Assembly (NCBI RefSeq): GCF_003755185.1
Contig: NZ_RKIC01000009.1
Coordinates: 744,001-808,000 of the forward strand
Length of the DNA: 64,000 bases
Source: Frigoribacterium sp. PhB24
Lineage (GTDB): Bacteria > Actinomycetota > Actinomycetes > Actinomycetales > Microbacteriaceae
Direction: 5' to 3'
The notes beneath the pieces are model-generated. The model was given only the letters and a program-made list of their open reading frames with translations. It was not told the origin of the DNA and did no database searches. Made by a program: the position numbers and the translations under genes. Shown here in pieces: positions 27,880 through 38,252 of this stretch; positions within the stretch are counted from its first letter, which is position 1; every line of letters starts with the position of its first letter.

Positions 27880-27883
<4 letters not shown>
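26969..27883 (-). CDS. ftsX: Cell-division ABC transporter permease FtsX
   Basis: 304 aa, with four predicted membrane segments: one near residue 20-45 and three in the C-terminal half. Between the first two lies a large outer domain (about residues 47-165) holding the paired cysteines C63 and C71, here [10 protein letters not shown]. It partners FtsE and relays a signal to cell-wall hydrolases at the septum. The ATG overlaps the ftsE stop by 4 bp (ATGA). The family C-terminal core [26 protein letters not shown] is intact. Confidence 0.95.
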
Positions 27884-28623
<740 letters not shown>

Positions 28624-28726
28624 GACGGGGATCACCCTAAGCGCGGGCCGTGACGATCGTCGCAGCGACTCGCTGCGGCGGGGCGGCTATGGATGTGCTG
28701 GGAGCCGCCGGCCGGCCGGGGCCGGG

Positions 28727-29836
<1,110 letters not shown>

Positions 29837-29905
29837 GGTTCCCGAGCTTACCCGGCGCGGGTGAGCGCGACGTGCGGGGCCGGCCCCGCACGTCGCCGCC
29901 GAGGC

Positions 29906-30508
29906 TCAGCGCCGGGCGACACCCGCCTCGCGCAGGGCCACGTCCGCGAGGCGGCGGACGACGGCCGGCTCCCCCGCGCGCCAGGCGGCGACGGGGTCGG
30001 GTGACACCGCGAGAGCGGCCTTCGCGTCACGGCCGGTCAGGGCGCGCAGCGCGAGCAGGTCCTCGCCGCCCGGCAGGGCGAGCAGCGAACGGACCGAGGA
30101 GGCGCGGCGCACGAACGCGATCCGCCCGCGCAGCCAGACCCACAGCACCACGAGGCTCGGCACCCCGGCCACGACCAGGCCGGCGACGAGCGCGGCCCGG
30201 GCGACGCCGTCCTGCTGCTGCCGGCCGGCGTCGGCCAGGGACTGCCCCGCACCGCTGGCCCCGTCGAACGGCGCACTGGCGGCACCACCGACCAGGGGCA
30301 GCCCGGCCAGCGCGCGCGACGCGTCCTGCATCGTCCCCTGGAAGCCGGCCCCCGCCTCCTCGAGCTGCCTGCCGAGGTCGGCGAACGTGCCGATGAAGCT
30401 CGCGATGCTCACCCCGAGCACGACGAAGAGGACGACGAGGCCGATCGCCACCACGTCTCCGGTCACCTGGCGGGTGCGGACGAGGGGGGACGACGAGTAG
30501 AGCTGCAT
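29906..30508 (-). CDS. Hypothetical membrane protein, 200 aa
   Basis: Two predicted membrane segments: about residues 16-42 (TGDVVAIGLVVLFVVLGVSIASFIG) and about 100-122 (ALVAGLVVAGVPSLVVLWVWL). Between them is an outer stretch rich in Gly/Ala (GFQGTMQDASRALAGLPLVGG). The cytoplasmic C-terminus of about 75 aa is Arg/Ala-rich and predicted helical. No catalytic motif. It resembles unnamed actinobacterial membrane proteins. ATG 30508 follows a short A/G-rich stretch and places the hydrophobic segment near the N-terminus; the longer frame is not supported. A 65-bp gap with one AGGAGGCGCG-type copy (30548-30557) separates it from the surface-protein operon; another copy (30097-30106) is inside the gene. 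Confidence 0.6.
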   Translation of the reverse strand: MQLYSSSPLVRTRQVTGDVVAIGLVVLFVVLGVSIASFIGTFADLGRQLEEAGAGFQGTMQDASRALAGLPLVGGAASAPFDGASGAGQSLADAGRQQQDGVARAALVAGLVVAGVPSLVVLWVWLRGRIAFVRRASSVRSLLALPGGEDLLALRALTGRDAKAALAVSPDPVAAWRAGEPAVVRRLADVALREAGVARR

Positions 30509-30573
30509 GGCCCCAGTCTGACGCGAGGTGGACCGCGGAGGCCGACCCGCGCCTCCTCGGGCCGTCGCGGTGA

Positions 30574-32409
30574 CTACCGGGGCAGGGTGCTGACGGGCCC
30601 CACGCGTGACGTCGCGAGGTCGAGCGAGGTGACGGTGGCCGCCCCGGCGAGCAGGGCGACCCTGAGGGCGCTCACCTGGTACGGGCTGGTCGACCACTTC
30701 GTGGAGGGCGGGGTCGTGACGACGCCGCCGGGGTAGCCCGGCTGGTCGGGGCGCAGGTTGACGCGGAGCGACAGCACCGAGGGCAGGCGTGCGGTGAGCA
30801 CGCCGACGGCGGTGACGACCGGGGCGAGCGTGGTCGAGAGGGTGCTGCCGAGGGTCGTGATCGGGGTGACGAGGGTGGCCGTCACCAAGGTGGCGATCGA
30901 CCCCACCAGGGTGGGGGCGGAGTTCGCCAGGGGCGTGAGGAGTCCGTTCAGCACCGCGCTCAAGGCCGCGCCGAGACCGAGCACGGGCAACAGGTTGCCC
31001 GTCACGGACGCCTGGGCGGTCGACGGCGACGCGAGCACCTGCGACAGCGACCCCTTGACGATCACGTCCACCCGGAGGAGCGGCACGACGGCGCCGAGCA
31101 GCGTCGCCGTGAGGTCGACCTTCAACGCCACGTCGAGGTTCACCCTGTCGACTGCGGCCTTCAGCGCGGTGACGATCGACGAGGTCAGCCCGTCGAGCAG
31201 CCCGCCCACCGTCGCCGTGATCGAGTTCATCGCCGCGGCGCCGAGGACGAGCTCGGTGTTCGGCGCCAAGCCGTTGATCCCACCCGTGGGCCCCACCAGC
31301 TTGACCAGGTCGACCGTCACCCGCCCGGTGGCCGGGGTGATCGTCACCGTTCCGTCGGTGCTCGTCAGGGAGCCCGCCAGCAGAGGATCCACCGCGGCCT
31401 GCAGGTTCAGCCCCGAGACGACGACGTCGCCGCTCACGGACCCGAGGCTGAGCAGGTTCGTGAGGTCGTTGACCGTCTTGAACACCCCCGACTTGACGAC
31501 GCCGGAGATCGCCCCGTCCTTGCCTCCCAAGCCCGCGAACGCGGTGTTCAGGCTCGTGACCGTGCTCGACACCTGGCCCGACAGTCCCGCCACCGCCGGG
31601 CTGCGCAGCTCGAGGCCGAGACCGGCGACGCCGTAGTCGCGGACGACCCCGGTCACGCTGCCGTCGCCCCAGATGCGGCTCTCGAGCGCGCGGCAGCCGT
31701 CGAGGGTCGCCGACGAGGCGACGGCACCGACGGTCAGGTCGGCCCGGTCGAGGGCGGTCGTCGCGGGCAGCACCGAGGTCAGTCCGATGCGCGCGGGGCC
31801 GGGCAGCGAGGTGCTCGGCGTCGTGGGCGTCACACCGAGTCCGCCCGAGTCGCTCACCAGGCCCGAGGCGGCCGCAGCCGTGCCGGTCGGAGCGACCCGC
31901 GTGAACTGGTTCAGGGCTCCGGCCGATCCGGCCGGCAGGTTCGTACCGAGACCGGCGAGGTCGAGGCCCACGAGACCCGAGCCGGCGCTCGCCGACAGCG
32001 GATTGCGGAACGTCGTCGTGCCTCCGGCGTCCGTGGTCGGAGCGGGCGACGTGGGTGCCGCGGTGACGACTCCGGCCCGGGTGCGGGCCAGGTCGGCGCC
32101 GCGCAGGGCGGCGACGGTGTCGAGATCCGTGCCTGCCAGGCTGCCGCGCGCGAACCGGCTGGACGCCGCCGCGGCGTAACCGGTGTCGGTGCCGCAGGTG
32201 AACTTCGATGTGCCGACCAGGCCGTACGTCCGTTCGGAGTCGGTCCAGGCGGCGGTCGTCATGGGCGGCGGTGGCACGATGACGGCACCCAGGACGGCGG
32301 CCACCGCGACGGCCGCGACCAGGGCCCGGCGCGGGGTGAGCCGCGTCCGACGCGGGGTGAGCCGCGTCAGCAGCGACGGGCGACCGGCCGTGTGCCGTCC
32401 GCGCGTCAC
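30574..32409 (-). CDS. Large secreted protein with alternate (SipW-type) signal, choice-of-anchor-G-like
   Basis: 611 aa. An Arg-rich N-terminus, a hydrophobic segment (RALVAAVAVAAVLGAVIVPPPP) and AAWTDSERTYG make the alternate signal cleaved by SipW peptidases. The mature part resembles proteins annotated 'choice-of-anchor G': FARGSLAGTDLDTVAALRGADLARTR, then long stretches of Ala/Val/Leu/Thr/Gly strands with short repeats around TLLGAVVPLLRVDV. No membrane helix or sorting signal is seen at the C-terminus, so it is probably released or held by another protein. The GTG at 32409 overlaps the upstream stop as GTGA. It is last in a four-gene operon coupled by such overlaps. Confidence 0.75.
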   Translation of the reverse strand: MTRGRHTAGRPSLLTRLTPRRTRLTPRRALVAAVAVAAVLGAVIVPPPPMTTAAWTDSERTYGLVGTSKFTCGTDTGYAAAASSRFARGSLAGTDLDTVAALRGADLARTRAGVVTAAPTSPAPTTDAGGTTTFRNPLSASAGSGLVGLDLAGLGTNLPAGSAGALNQFTRVAPTGTAAAASGLVSDSGGLGVTPTTPSTSLPGPARIGLTSVLPATTALDRADLTVGAVASSATLDGCRALESRIWGDGSVTGVVRDYGVAGLGLELRSPAVAGLSGQVSSTVTSLNTAFAGLGGKDGAISGVVKSGVFKTVNDLTNLLSLGSVSGDVVVSGLNLQAAVDPLLAGSLTSTDGTVTITPATGRVTVDLVKLVGPTGGINGLAPNTELVLGAAAMNSITATVGGLLDGLTSSIVTALKAAVDRVNLDVALKVDLTATLLGAVVPLLRVDVIVKGSLSQVLASPSTAQASVTGNLLPVLGLGAALSAVLNGLLTPLANSAPTLVGSIATLVTATLVTPITTLGSTLSTTLAPVVTAVGVLTARLPSVLSLRVNLRPDQPGYPGGVVTTPPSTKWSTSPYQVSALRVALLAGAATVTSLDLATSRVGPVSTLPR

Positions 32410-33335
32410 GGGGTCACCGTCCGGCGTCGGCCGCGCAGGTGCAGGGCGAGACCGACGAGCAGGGCGCCCGCGCCGGCGACGGCCGGGCCGACCGCGAGAC
32501 CGCCCGTGTAGGCGAGGGCGCGCCTGGGGTCGGCTCGGACGACGGCCACGTCGGCACCGGCGGTCACGACCTCGGTGCCGTCCGCTCCGTCGCCGAGGGC
32601 CGCCGCGCCTCCGTCCTCGGGGTCGGCCCCGGGGACGGCGGTGCTCGACCCGCCCGGCTGGGGCTCGTCCGTGGGGTCGGGGTCGGGGTTGGGGCCGGGT
32701 TCGGCGGGCAGCGTGGGGATCGGGTCGAGGGCGGTCGCGGTGATGCCCACACCCACGCGCGCGGTCAGACCCATCAGCGAGCCGTCGTCGCTCGCCGGAC
32801 CGTCGACGAGACCGAGGCTGACCAACAGGAAGACCCGACCCGCGCCTCCTGCCGACCGCACCGGCCAGGCCGGACCGCCGTCGACGAACGAGGAGGCGCG
32901 GGTCGGCTCGGTCACGGTCCTCTGCCCGGTCGCGCAGCGCGGCGTCGTCTCGAGCCGCTGCCACTCGACGTCACAGGCCTCCACCCCGAGCGTGAGGCCG
33001 TCGCGTCGCTCGACGAGCGAGCCCGAGCTGACCAGCTCGATGCTGAGGGCCACCCGGTCGCCCGTGGTGACGTCCGTCGCGATCTGCCAGCGTCCCGGCG
33101 AGGACGGCGCGATGTCGGCGGTGCCGGTCAGGTCGTCGGCGAGGACGAGATGGCCGTCGAGACCGGTCTCGGGCACGGGTTCGAGGGCGCGGGCGGTGCC
33201 GGCCTGGACGGTCAGGGCACCGCCCAGCACGAACGCCGCCGCGCCGACGACGGCGAGCAGCGTCGACGGGGTGCGGCGCCCACGGTGCTCGGGGTCACGC
33301 TGCCCACGGCTCGCGGGGTCCACGACCGCCCTCAC
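32406..33335 (-). CDS. Secreted wall-anchored (LAYTG) protein of the SipW operon
   Basis: 309 aa. It has an N-terminal signal peptide (hydrophobic LLAVVGAAAFVLGGALTVQAG) and a mature domain of about 170 aa with two cysteines (ACDVEW, TPRCATG). A Pro/Asp/Glu-rich linker (PGPNPDPDPTDEPQPGG) leads to LAYTGG near residue 273, a hydrophobic helix and RGRRR, a class E sortase signal. It may be the wall anchor for a fibre made from the neighbouring SipW substrates. An inverted pair of AGGAGGCGCG repeats lies inside the coding frame (32836-32905). The GTG overlaps the peptidase stop (GTGA). Confidence 0.78.
   Translation of the reverse strand: MRAVVDPASRGQRDPEHRGRRTPSTLLAVVGAAAFVLGGALTVQAGTARALEPVPETGLDGHLVLADDLTGTADIAPSSPGRWQIATDVTTGDRVALSIELVSSGSLVERRDGLTLGVEACDVEWQRLETTPRCATGQRTVTEPTRASSFVDGGPAWPVRSAGGAGRVFLLVSLGLVDGPASDDGSLMGLTARVGVGITATALDPIPTLPAEPGPNPDPDPTDEPQPGGSSTAVPGADPEDGGAAALGDGADGTEVVTAGADVAVVRADPRRALAYTGGLAVGPAVAGAGALLVGLALHLRGRRRTVTP
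32836..32905. repeat. In-gene inverted pair of the AGGAGGCGCG repeat
   Basis: CGACCCGCGCCTCCT (32836-32850) and AGGAGGCGCGGGTCG (32891-32905) form a perfect 15-bp inverted pair within the LAYTG protein gene, in frame. It encodes PTRASS on one side and GGAGRV on the other. The pairing is identical to the one at the fic start. Confidence 0.7.
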
Positions 33336-33994
33336 CCTCGACGGCGGGCGTCGCGTCGCGTCGGCCAGAAGGCCAGCACGATCGCGCCGCCGACGACGGC
33401 GACCGCGAGGCCCCGGGCCGGCGGGGTCGACATCGTCGTGAGGACGAAACCGAGTCCGGGGGCCGAGGCGACGACGATCCGGGCGTCGCGCACGACGTAG
33501 GGGTCGCGGTCGTCCGAGTCGTTGGCGTCTCCCCGCAGCACGAGGGACCGCGCGGCGGCGTCACCGGGCACGGCGGTGGTCGAGACCACGCGGTGCGTCA
33601 CGGGCACCTCGAAGCCGGGACGCGGCACCGTGACCACATCGCCGGGACGCACGTCGGCCGCGGCGATCGCGCGCGTGACGACGGCTCCGCCCGCGGGCAC
33701 GGTCGGACTCATCGAGCCGGTGAGCACGACCACGAGCGAGAGGCCGAGCACCGTCGAGACGGCGAGCCAGAGCAGGCAGATCGCGCCCACGACGCCGACG
33801 ACCGAGAGCAGGACCGTCGAGGCGACCTCGACCGGACGCCGACGCGGACGGCGCGGGCGCGTGGAGGCCCGGGTCGCGGCCCGGGTCGCCGCCCGGCCGA
33901 GCGTCTCCTCGGCGCCCGCCACTCGGCCGCTCGACGACGCGTCGCCGCGGGCCGGGGGTCGCGTGTCGGTGTCGACCACGAGGGGCTCCGTCAC
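33332..33994 (-). CDS. SipW-type (ER-type) signal peptidase I, first copy
   Basis: 220 aa. The catalytic serine is Ser94 in LTGSMSPTVP. The usual bacterial lysine is replaced by His134 in VTHRVV, the mark of SipW/archaeal/ER-type peptidases. The acidic region RGDANDSDD follows (154-162). One membrane segment precedes the serine (about 60-92) and one lies near the C-terminus. It should cut the alternate signals of the flanking genes. GTG 33994 overlaps the upstream stop as GTGA; a longer start nine codons upstream would run into the previous gene. Confidence 0.88.
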   Translation of the reverse strand: MTEPLVVDTDTRPPARGDASSSGRVAGAEETLGRAATRAATRASTRPRRPRRRPVEVASTVLLSVVGVVGAICLLWLAVSTVLGLSLVVVLTGSMSPTVPAGGAVVTRAIAAADVRPGDVVTVPRPGFEVPVTHRVVSTTAVPGDAAARSLVLRGDANDSDDRDPYVVRDARIVVASAPGLGFVLTTMSTPPARGLAVAVVGGAIVLAFWPTRRDARRRG

Positions 33995-34731
33995 TCGACG
34001 CTGGTCGAGGCGAACTCCCACGCCGGGGCGACCGTGCGGCCCTGGAGGGTCGTGGACGCGGCCGTCGCGGCGCTCTGCGGCAGGGTCACCTCGAAGCAGT
34101 AGAACTGCGTGGTGCCGGACGAGGCGGCGAGACGCTGCGTGCCCGTGGCGCCGGTCGAGGCGAGCGGCCCGGTGCCGATGGTCGTCGGAGCCGTGAAGGC
34201 GGCGGCGGTGCAGGTCGGTGCGGCTCCGGTCGCCGGGACGACCACGGTCGCCACGCGGACGGTGAGGGCGGCGAACAGCGTGCCCCCGGCGTCGGCGACG
34301 GTCACGCCCGTCGCGGGGACGGCGGCGCGGACCTGGACGTCGGCCGGCACGGTGGTCGTGGCGGTCGTGCGCAGGGCGACGCCGGCGTAGACGCTCTCGC
34401 CGGGGCTCAGCGTCTGGGCGCCCGGGGTGAAGAGCATGGCCTGGCCCGGGTTCGCCTCGAAGTCGGCGAAGCCGGCGGTGTAGGGCGACGTGACGCTCTG
34501 CTGCACCTCGAACGTGCCCGTGCCGATGCCGGGGCCACCGGCGCCGTCACCGGCGTAGACCCACTCGCTGTCGGTCCAGGCGGCGACCGTGTAGCCGAGC
34601 CCACCGACGACCAGGGCACCACCGGCCGCCAGCGCGGCGACCTTGCGGAACCGGCGCGACCGCGGGGCCTGCTGCTCGGGGGACGCGTCGACCGCGCCGG
34701 AGGTGTCGGAGGCAGGGCTGTGCTGCGTCAT
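33991..34731 (-). CDS. Alternate-signal exported protein (SipW substrate), first operon
   Basis: 246 aa. A polar N-terminus, Arg-rich RSRRFRKVA, hydrophobic ALAAGGALVVGGLGYTV and AAWTDSEWVYAG constitute the alternate signal of the RER_14450-like family. The mature domain of about 190 aa is Thr/Ala/Val-rich and beta-strand-like, with two cysteines (PTCTAAA, FYCFEV). It is like TasA/camelysin-type subunits in size and layout. It is the first gene of the operon, with a 230-bp upstream gap. Its stop overlaps the peptidase start. Confidence 0.82.
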   Translation of the reverse strand: MTQHSPASDTSGAVDASPEQQAPRSRRFRKVAALAAGGALVVGGLGYTVAAWTDSEWVYAGDGAGGPGIGTGTFEVQQSVTSPYTAGFADFEANPGQAMLFTPGAQTLSPGESVYAGVALRTTATTTVPADVQVRAAVPATGVTVADAGGTLFAALTVRVATVVVPATGAAPTCTAAAFTAPTTIGTGPLASTGATGTQRLAASSGTTQFYCFEVTLPQSAATAASTTLQGRTVAPAWEFASTSVE

Positions 34732-34961
34732 GGTGGTGCTCCTGATCCGCGACGGCTGGTGAGGTCGTCGCTCGGGTGATGCGATGGACGCCCGTGGTGA
34801 GCAGGCGGCGGGCCGCGAGTGAGCGGCGGTGGCGCGGGATGGTGAGGCCCTGCCCGTGAGACGTGCTCACGTGTGATGTCGTCGAGTACACCACCCCCGT
34901 GTGGGGTCCGACAACCCACCCGTTCGGGGGCCACGGGACCTCGGTGACCGCGTCCCCCGGG
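34732..34961. promoter_or_regulatory. Control region of the first SipW operon
   Basis: This gap lies between the desulfurase stop and the first SipW substrate. On the minus strand, TGTCGG and TGTACT are 17 nt apart and could be -35/-10 (the latter 34890-34885), giving a leader of about 150 nt. CCCGTTCGGGGG (34919-34930) is the third copy of the palindrome seen at 22426 and 23910. ACCCC-N5-GGGGT near 34893-34907 overlaps the putative promoter. No gene is seen. Confidence 0.35.
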
Positions 34962-36128
34962 TCAGCGGGCTCCGAGGGCGGGAGCGCGGTCCGCGTAACC
35001 GGCCCGACCGGCGCGCGCCACGGCGGTCGGCAGGGCCGCGAGCAGCGCGTCGACGTCGGCGTCGGTGCTCGTGTGCCCGATCGTCATGCGCAGCGCGCCG
35101 CGGGCGGCGTCCGCCGGCAGTCCCATGGCGAGCAGCACGTGCGACGGTTCGGGGATGCCCGCCTGGCAGGCCGACCCGGTCGACACGCTGACACCGGCGG
35201 CGTCGAGCAGGAACAACAACGAGTCGCCCTCGCAGCCGTCGAAGGTGAAGTGGGCGTTGCCCGGCAGCCGGTCGACGGGGTCGCCCCGCAGCACCACCCC
35301 GGGCACCGAGGCGAGCACCCCGGCGACCAGCCGGTCGCGCAACGGCTCGTAGGCCCCGTGCGGCTGCTCGGCGGCGACGGCGAAGGCCACGGCGGCCGGG
35401 GCATCCTGAGTCCCCGAGCGCACCTGCCGCTGCTGCCCGCCGCCGTGGATCAGCGGCACGACGGTCGCCGAGCGAGACAGCACGAGCGCGCCGATGCCGA
35501 TGGGCCCGCCGATCTTGTGGGCGCTGACGCTGAGCGCCGCGAGCCCCGATGCCGCGAAGTCGATCGGCACCTGCCCGTACGCCGCGACGGCGTCCGAGTG
35601 CACCGGCACCCCGTGAGCCGCGGCGAGCGCGACGACCTCGTCGACGGGTTGCATCGTGCCGACCTCGTTGTTGGCCCAGAGCAGGCTGACGAGGGCGACG
35701 TCGTCGTGTTCGTCGAGGGCGGCGGCGAGCGCGTCGACGCGCACCCGGCCCCGCTCGTCGAGGGGCAGCCAGGTGACGACGGCCCCCTCGTACCGTTCGA
35801 GCCACTCGACGGTGTCGACGGTGGCGTGGTGCTCGCCGGCGGGGACGAGGAGGCGCGGGCGCGGTCGGTCGGACTGCCTCGCCCACCAGAGTCCCTTGAT
35901 CGCGAGGTTGACCGCCTCGGTGCCGCCCGAGGTGAAGACGATCTCGATGGGGTCGCAGCCGAGGGTCGCGGCGACGCGTTCTCGCGCCTCTTCGAGGACG
36001 CGTTTGGCGTTCTGGCCGGCCGAGTGGATGGACGAGGGGTTGCCGACGGTGCCGAGCGCCTCGGCGTAGGCGGCGATGGCCGCCGGGTGCATCGGCGTGG
36101 TGGCCGCGTGGTCGAGGTAGACGCTCAT
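34962..36128 (-). CDS. Cysteine desulfurase, IscS/NifS-like
   Basis: 388 aa PLP enzyme. The PLP lysine lies in SVSAHKIGGPIGIGAL and the active-site cysteine in VSTGSACQAG. It takes sulfur from cysteine for tRNA thiolation or iron-sulfur clusters. In actinobacteria this type often sits with mnmA, which is not in the window. The start MSVYLDHAATTPMHP is conserved and its ATG at 36128 is behind a GAGGA stretch; the far longer open frame is the antisense of glgX. One AGGAGGCGCG copy (35848-35857) encodes part of a surface loop (residues about 91-94). Confidence 0.92.
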   Translation of the reverse strand: MSVYLDHAATTPMHPAAIAAYAEALGTVGNPSSIHSAGQNAKRVLEEARERVAATLGCDPIEIVFTSGGTEAVNLAIKGLWWARQSDRPRPRLLVPAGEHHATVDTVEWLERYEGAVVTWLPLDERGRVRVDALAAALDEHDDVALVSLLWANNEVGTMQPVDEVVALAAAHGVPVHSDAVAAYGQVPIDFAASGLAALSVSAHKIGGPIGIGALVLSRSATVVPLIHGGGQQRQVRSGTQDAPAAVAFAVAAEQPHGAYEPLRDRLVAGVLASVPGVVLRGDPVDRLPGNAHFTFDGCEGDSLLFLLDAAGVSVSTGSACQAGIPEPSHVLLAMGLPADAARGALRMTIGHTSTDADVDALLAALPTAVARAGRAGYADRAPALGAR

Positions 36129-36194
36129 GTTCGGGTCCTCAGGCTGGGGTGGGCGGCGACGCTCGATGATTTCGGGGCCGACGCGCGCCTCCTC

Positions 36195-36200
36195 TACTGT
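36195..36200 (+). promoter_or_regulatory. -10 box for a leaderless glgX transcript
   Basis: TACTGT (TAnnnT type) ends 6 nt before the glgX GTG, so transcription would start at the start codon. No ribosome binding site is present. On the minus strand the overlapping TACAGT can serve the divergent desulfurase gene. An AGGAGGCGCG-type copy (36184-36193) abuts it. Confidence 0.45.
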
Positions 36201-36206
36201 AAACGC

Positions 36207-38252
36207 GTGACCGACCTCGACCCCCTCCGCGATCTCGGCATCCGCTCCGGCCCCGACGGGCCGACCCTGCGCGTCTGGTCGGCGTCGGCGTCCCGGGTCG
36301 ACCTCGTCATCGACGACGCCCCGCACGACCGCGTCGTGCCGATGGTCCGCGACGAGCACGACGTGTGGAGCGCCACGGACGGAGCCCTCTCCGCCGGGCG
36401 ACGGTACTGGCTGCGCGCCGACGGGCCGGCCGGTGCCGGCAACGCCTTCGACCCGTCGCTCGAGCTGCTCGACCCGTACGCGCGCGGCCTGGGGCGCACC
36501 GGTCGCGGCACGTGGCAGTCGGCCGTCGTCGACGAGTCGTTCGACTGGGGCGGGGTGGCCAAGCCCCGCACGCCCCTCGACCGGGTGGTCGTCTACGAGG
36601 CGCACGTCCGCGGCCTGACCCGGCTGGCCCCCTTCGTACCCGAAGAGCTGCGCGGCAGCTACGCCGGCCTCGCCGCCGAATCGACCATCGCGTACCTCAC
36701 GGGCCTCGGCGTGACGGCCGTGCAGCTGCTGCCGGTGCACCAACACGTCGACGAGCAGCGCCTCGTCGCACAGGGCATCGAGAACTACTGGGGCTACAAC
36801 ACCCTGGGCTACTTCGCCCCGCACGCCGCCTACGCCAGCCGTGACGCACAGCTGGCCGGCGCCTCGGCGGTCCTTCGCGAGTTCAAGGGCATGGTGCGCC
36901 TGTTGCACGAGGCCGGCATCGAGGTCTACCTCGACGTCGTCTACAACCACACGGCCGAAGAGGGCGAGGTCGGCGGGCCGGTCACGAGCCTGCGCGGCCT
37001 CGACGGTTCGTCGTACTACCGCCACGACGCCGAGGGTCGACCGGTCGACGTGACCGGGTGCGGCAACTCCCTCGACACGAGCACGCCGGCCGCGTCGCGG
37101 CTCGTGCTCGACTCGCTGCGCTACTGGGCGGACGAGGTGCAGATCGACGGGTTCCGGTTCGACCTGGCCGCGACGCTCGGCCGAGGGGCCGACCACGTCT
37201 TCGACCCCGAGCACCCCCTCCTCGAGGCGATCGTGACCGATCCGACCCTCGAGGGCGTCAAGATGATCGCCGAGCCGTGGGACGTCGGCATGGGCGGCTG
37301 GCAGACCGGCGCGTTCCCCGACGGCTGGATCGAGTGGAACGACCGGTTCCGCAACCGCGCCCGCGACTTCTGGCTGACCGACGTCGCCGCCGCCCGCTCG
37401 CAGGGTGCGCCCCCGTCGGGACTCGGCAGCTTCGCGTCCAAGCTCAGCGGGTCGAGCAACATCTACGCCCACGACCGCGGCCCCTTGTCGGGCGTCAACT
37501 TCGTCACGGCGCACGACGGCTTCACGCTGCTCGACCTCGTCTCGTACGACGGCAAGCACAACCTGAGCAACGGCGAGGGCAACCGCGACGGCACCGACGA
37601 CAACCGGTCGTTCAACCACGGGGTCGAGGGCGACAGCGTCAATCCCTGGATCTCGGACGCCCGTCGCCGCTCGATGCGCAACCTGCTCGCCACGCTCTTC
37701 GTGTCGGCCGGCATCCCGATGCTGACCGCCGGCGACGAACGTGGTCGCACCCAGCACGGCAACAACAACGCCTACTGCACCGACAGCGAGCTCACCTGGG
37801 TCGACTGGTCCGACGAGCCCTGGCACCGGGCCCTGCACGACGACGTCGCCGCCCTGGCCCGGCTGCGGGCCGAGCACCCCGCCCTCCGCCCGTCGCGGTT
37901 CGGCGTCGACGGCGCGTGCACGCTCAGCGCCAACGAGATGTCGTGGCACTCGGCCTCGGGTGACGAGATGCGACCCGACGAGTGGAACGACCCGGGCGTC
38001 CGCACCCTGCAGTACCTCGCCACCTCGACGCCCGAGCACGAGGCGCCCGACACGGTGCTCGTCGTCGTGCACGGGGCCGAGACCAGCGTCACGGTGACGC
38101 TCCCCCGGCACGCCGGAGTGACGGCGTACGCGGCCCTCTGGACGAGCGACGATCGCACCCCGCCGCAGGCGGCCGCCCCCGGTGACGAGCTGCTCGTCGC
38201 GGGGCCGACCGTGGTGGTGTTCCACGCCACGACGGGCGAGGACGCCTCGTGA
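36207..38252 (+). CDS. glgX: Glycogen debranching enzyme GlgX
   Basis: 681 aa, GH13. An N-terminal CBM48 (LRVWSASASRVDLVI) precedes the catalytic barrel. Visible catalytic residues are the nucleophile Asp319 (DGFRFDLA), the acid Glu356 (IAEPWDVG) and Asp437 (TAHDGFTLLDL). NYWGYNTLGYFAPHAAYAS and EVYLDVVYNHTAEE are family landmarks. It cleaves alpha-1,6 branches of glycogen or other alpha-glucans. GTG 36207 is chosen because VTDLDPLRDLG leads straight into the CBM and fits the leaderless promoter. The ybaK-like gene overlaps its end (GTGA). It is encoded 11 kb from glgE-glgB. Confidence 0.93.
   Translation: MTDLDPLRDLGIRSGPDGPTLRVWSASASRVDLVIDDAPHDRVVPMVRDEHDVWSATDGALSAGRRYWLRADGPAGAGNAFDPSLELLDPYARGLGRTGRGTWQSAVVDESFDWGGVAKPRTPLDRVVVYEAHVRGLTRLAPFVPEELRGSYAGLAAESTIAYLTGLGVTAVQLLPVHQHVDEQRLVAQGIENYWGYNTLGYFAPHAAYASRDAQLAGASAVLREFKGMVRLLHEAGIEVYLDVVYNHTAEEGEVGGPVTSLRGLDGSSYYRHDAEGRPVDVTGCGNSLDTSTPAASRLVLDSLRYWADEVQIDGFRFDLAATLGRGADHVFDPEHPLLEAIVTDPTLEGVKMIAEPWDVGMGGWQTGAFPDGWIEWNDRFRNRARDFWLTDVAAARSQGAPPSGLGSFASKLSGSSNIYAHDRGPLSGVNFVTAHDGFTLLDLVSYDGKHNLSNGEGNRDGTDDNRSFNHGVEGDSVNPWISDARRRSMRNLLATLFVSAGIPMLTAGDERGRTQHGNNNAYCTDSELTWVDWSDEPWHRALHDDVAALARLRAEHPALRPSRFGVDGACTLSANEMSWHSASGDEMRPDEWNDPGVRTLQYLATSTPEHEAPDTVLVVVHGAETSVTVTLPRHAGVTAYAALWTSDDRTPPQAAAPGDELLVAGPTVVVFHATTGEDAS

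Noticed and set aside
36129-38225. Very long minus-strand extension upstream of the cysteine desulfurase
   Set aside because: It is antisense to glgX, whose catalytic residues are intact. The desulfurase begins at its conserved MSVYLDHAATTP with a ribosome binding site.
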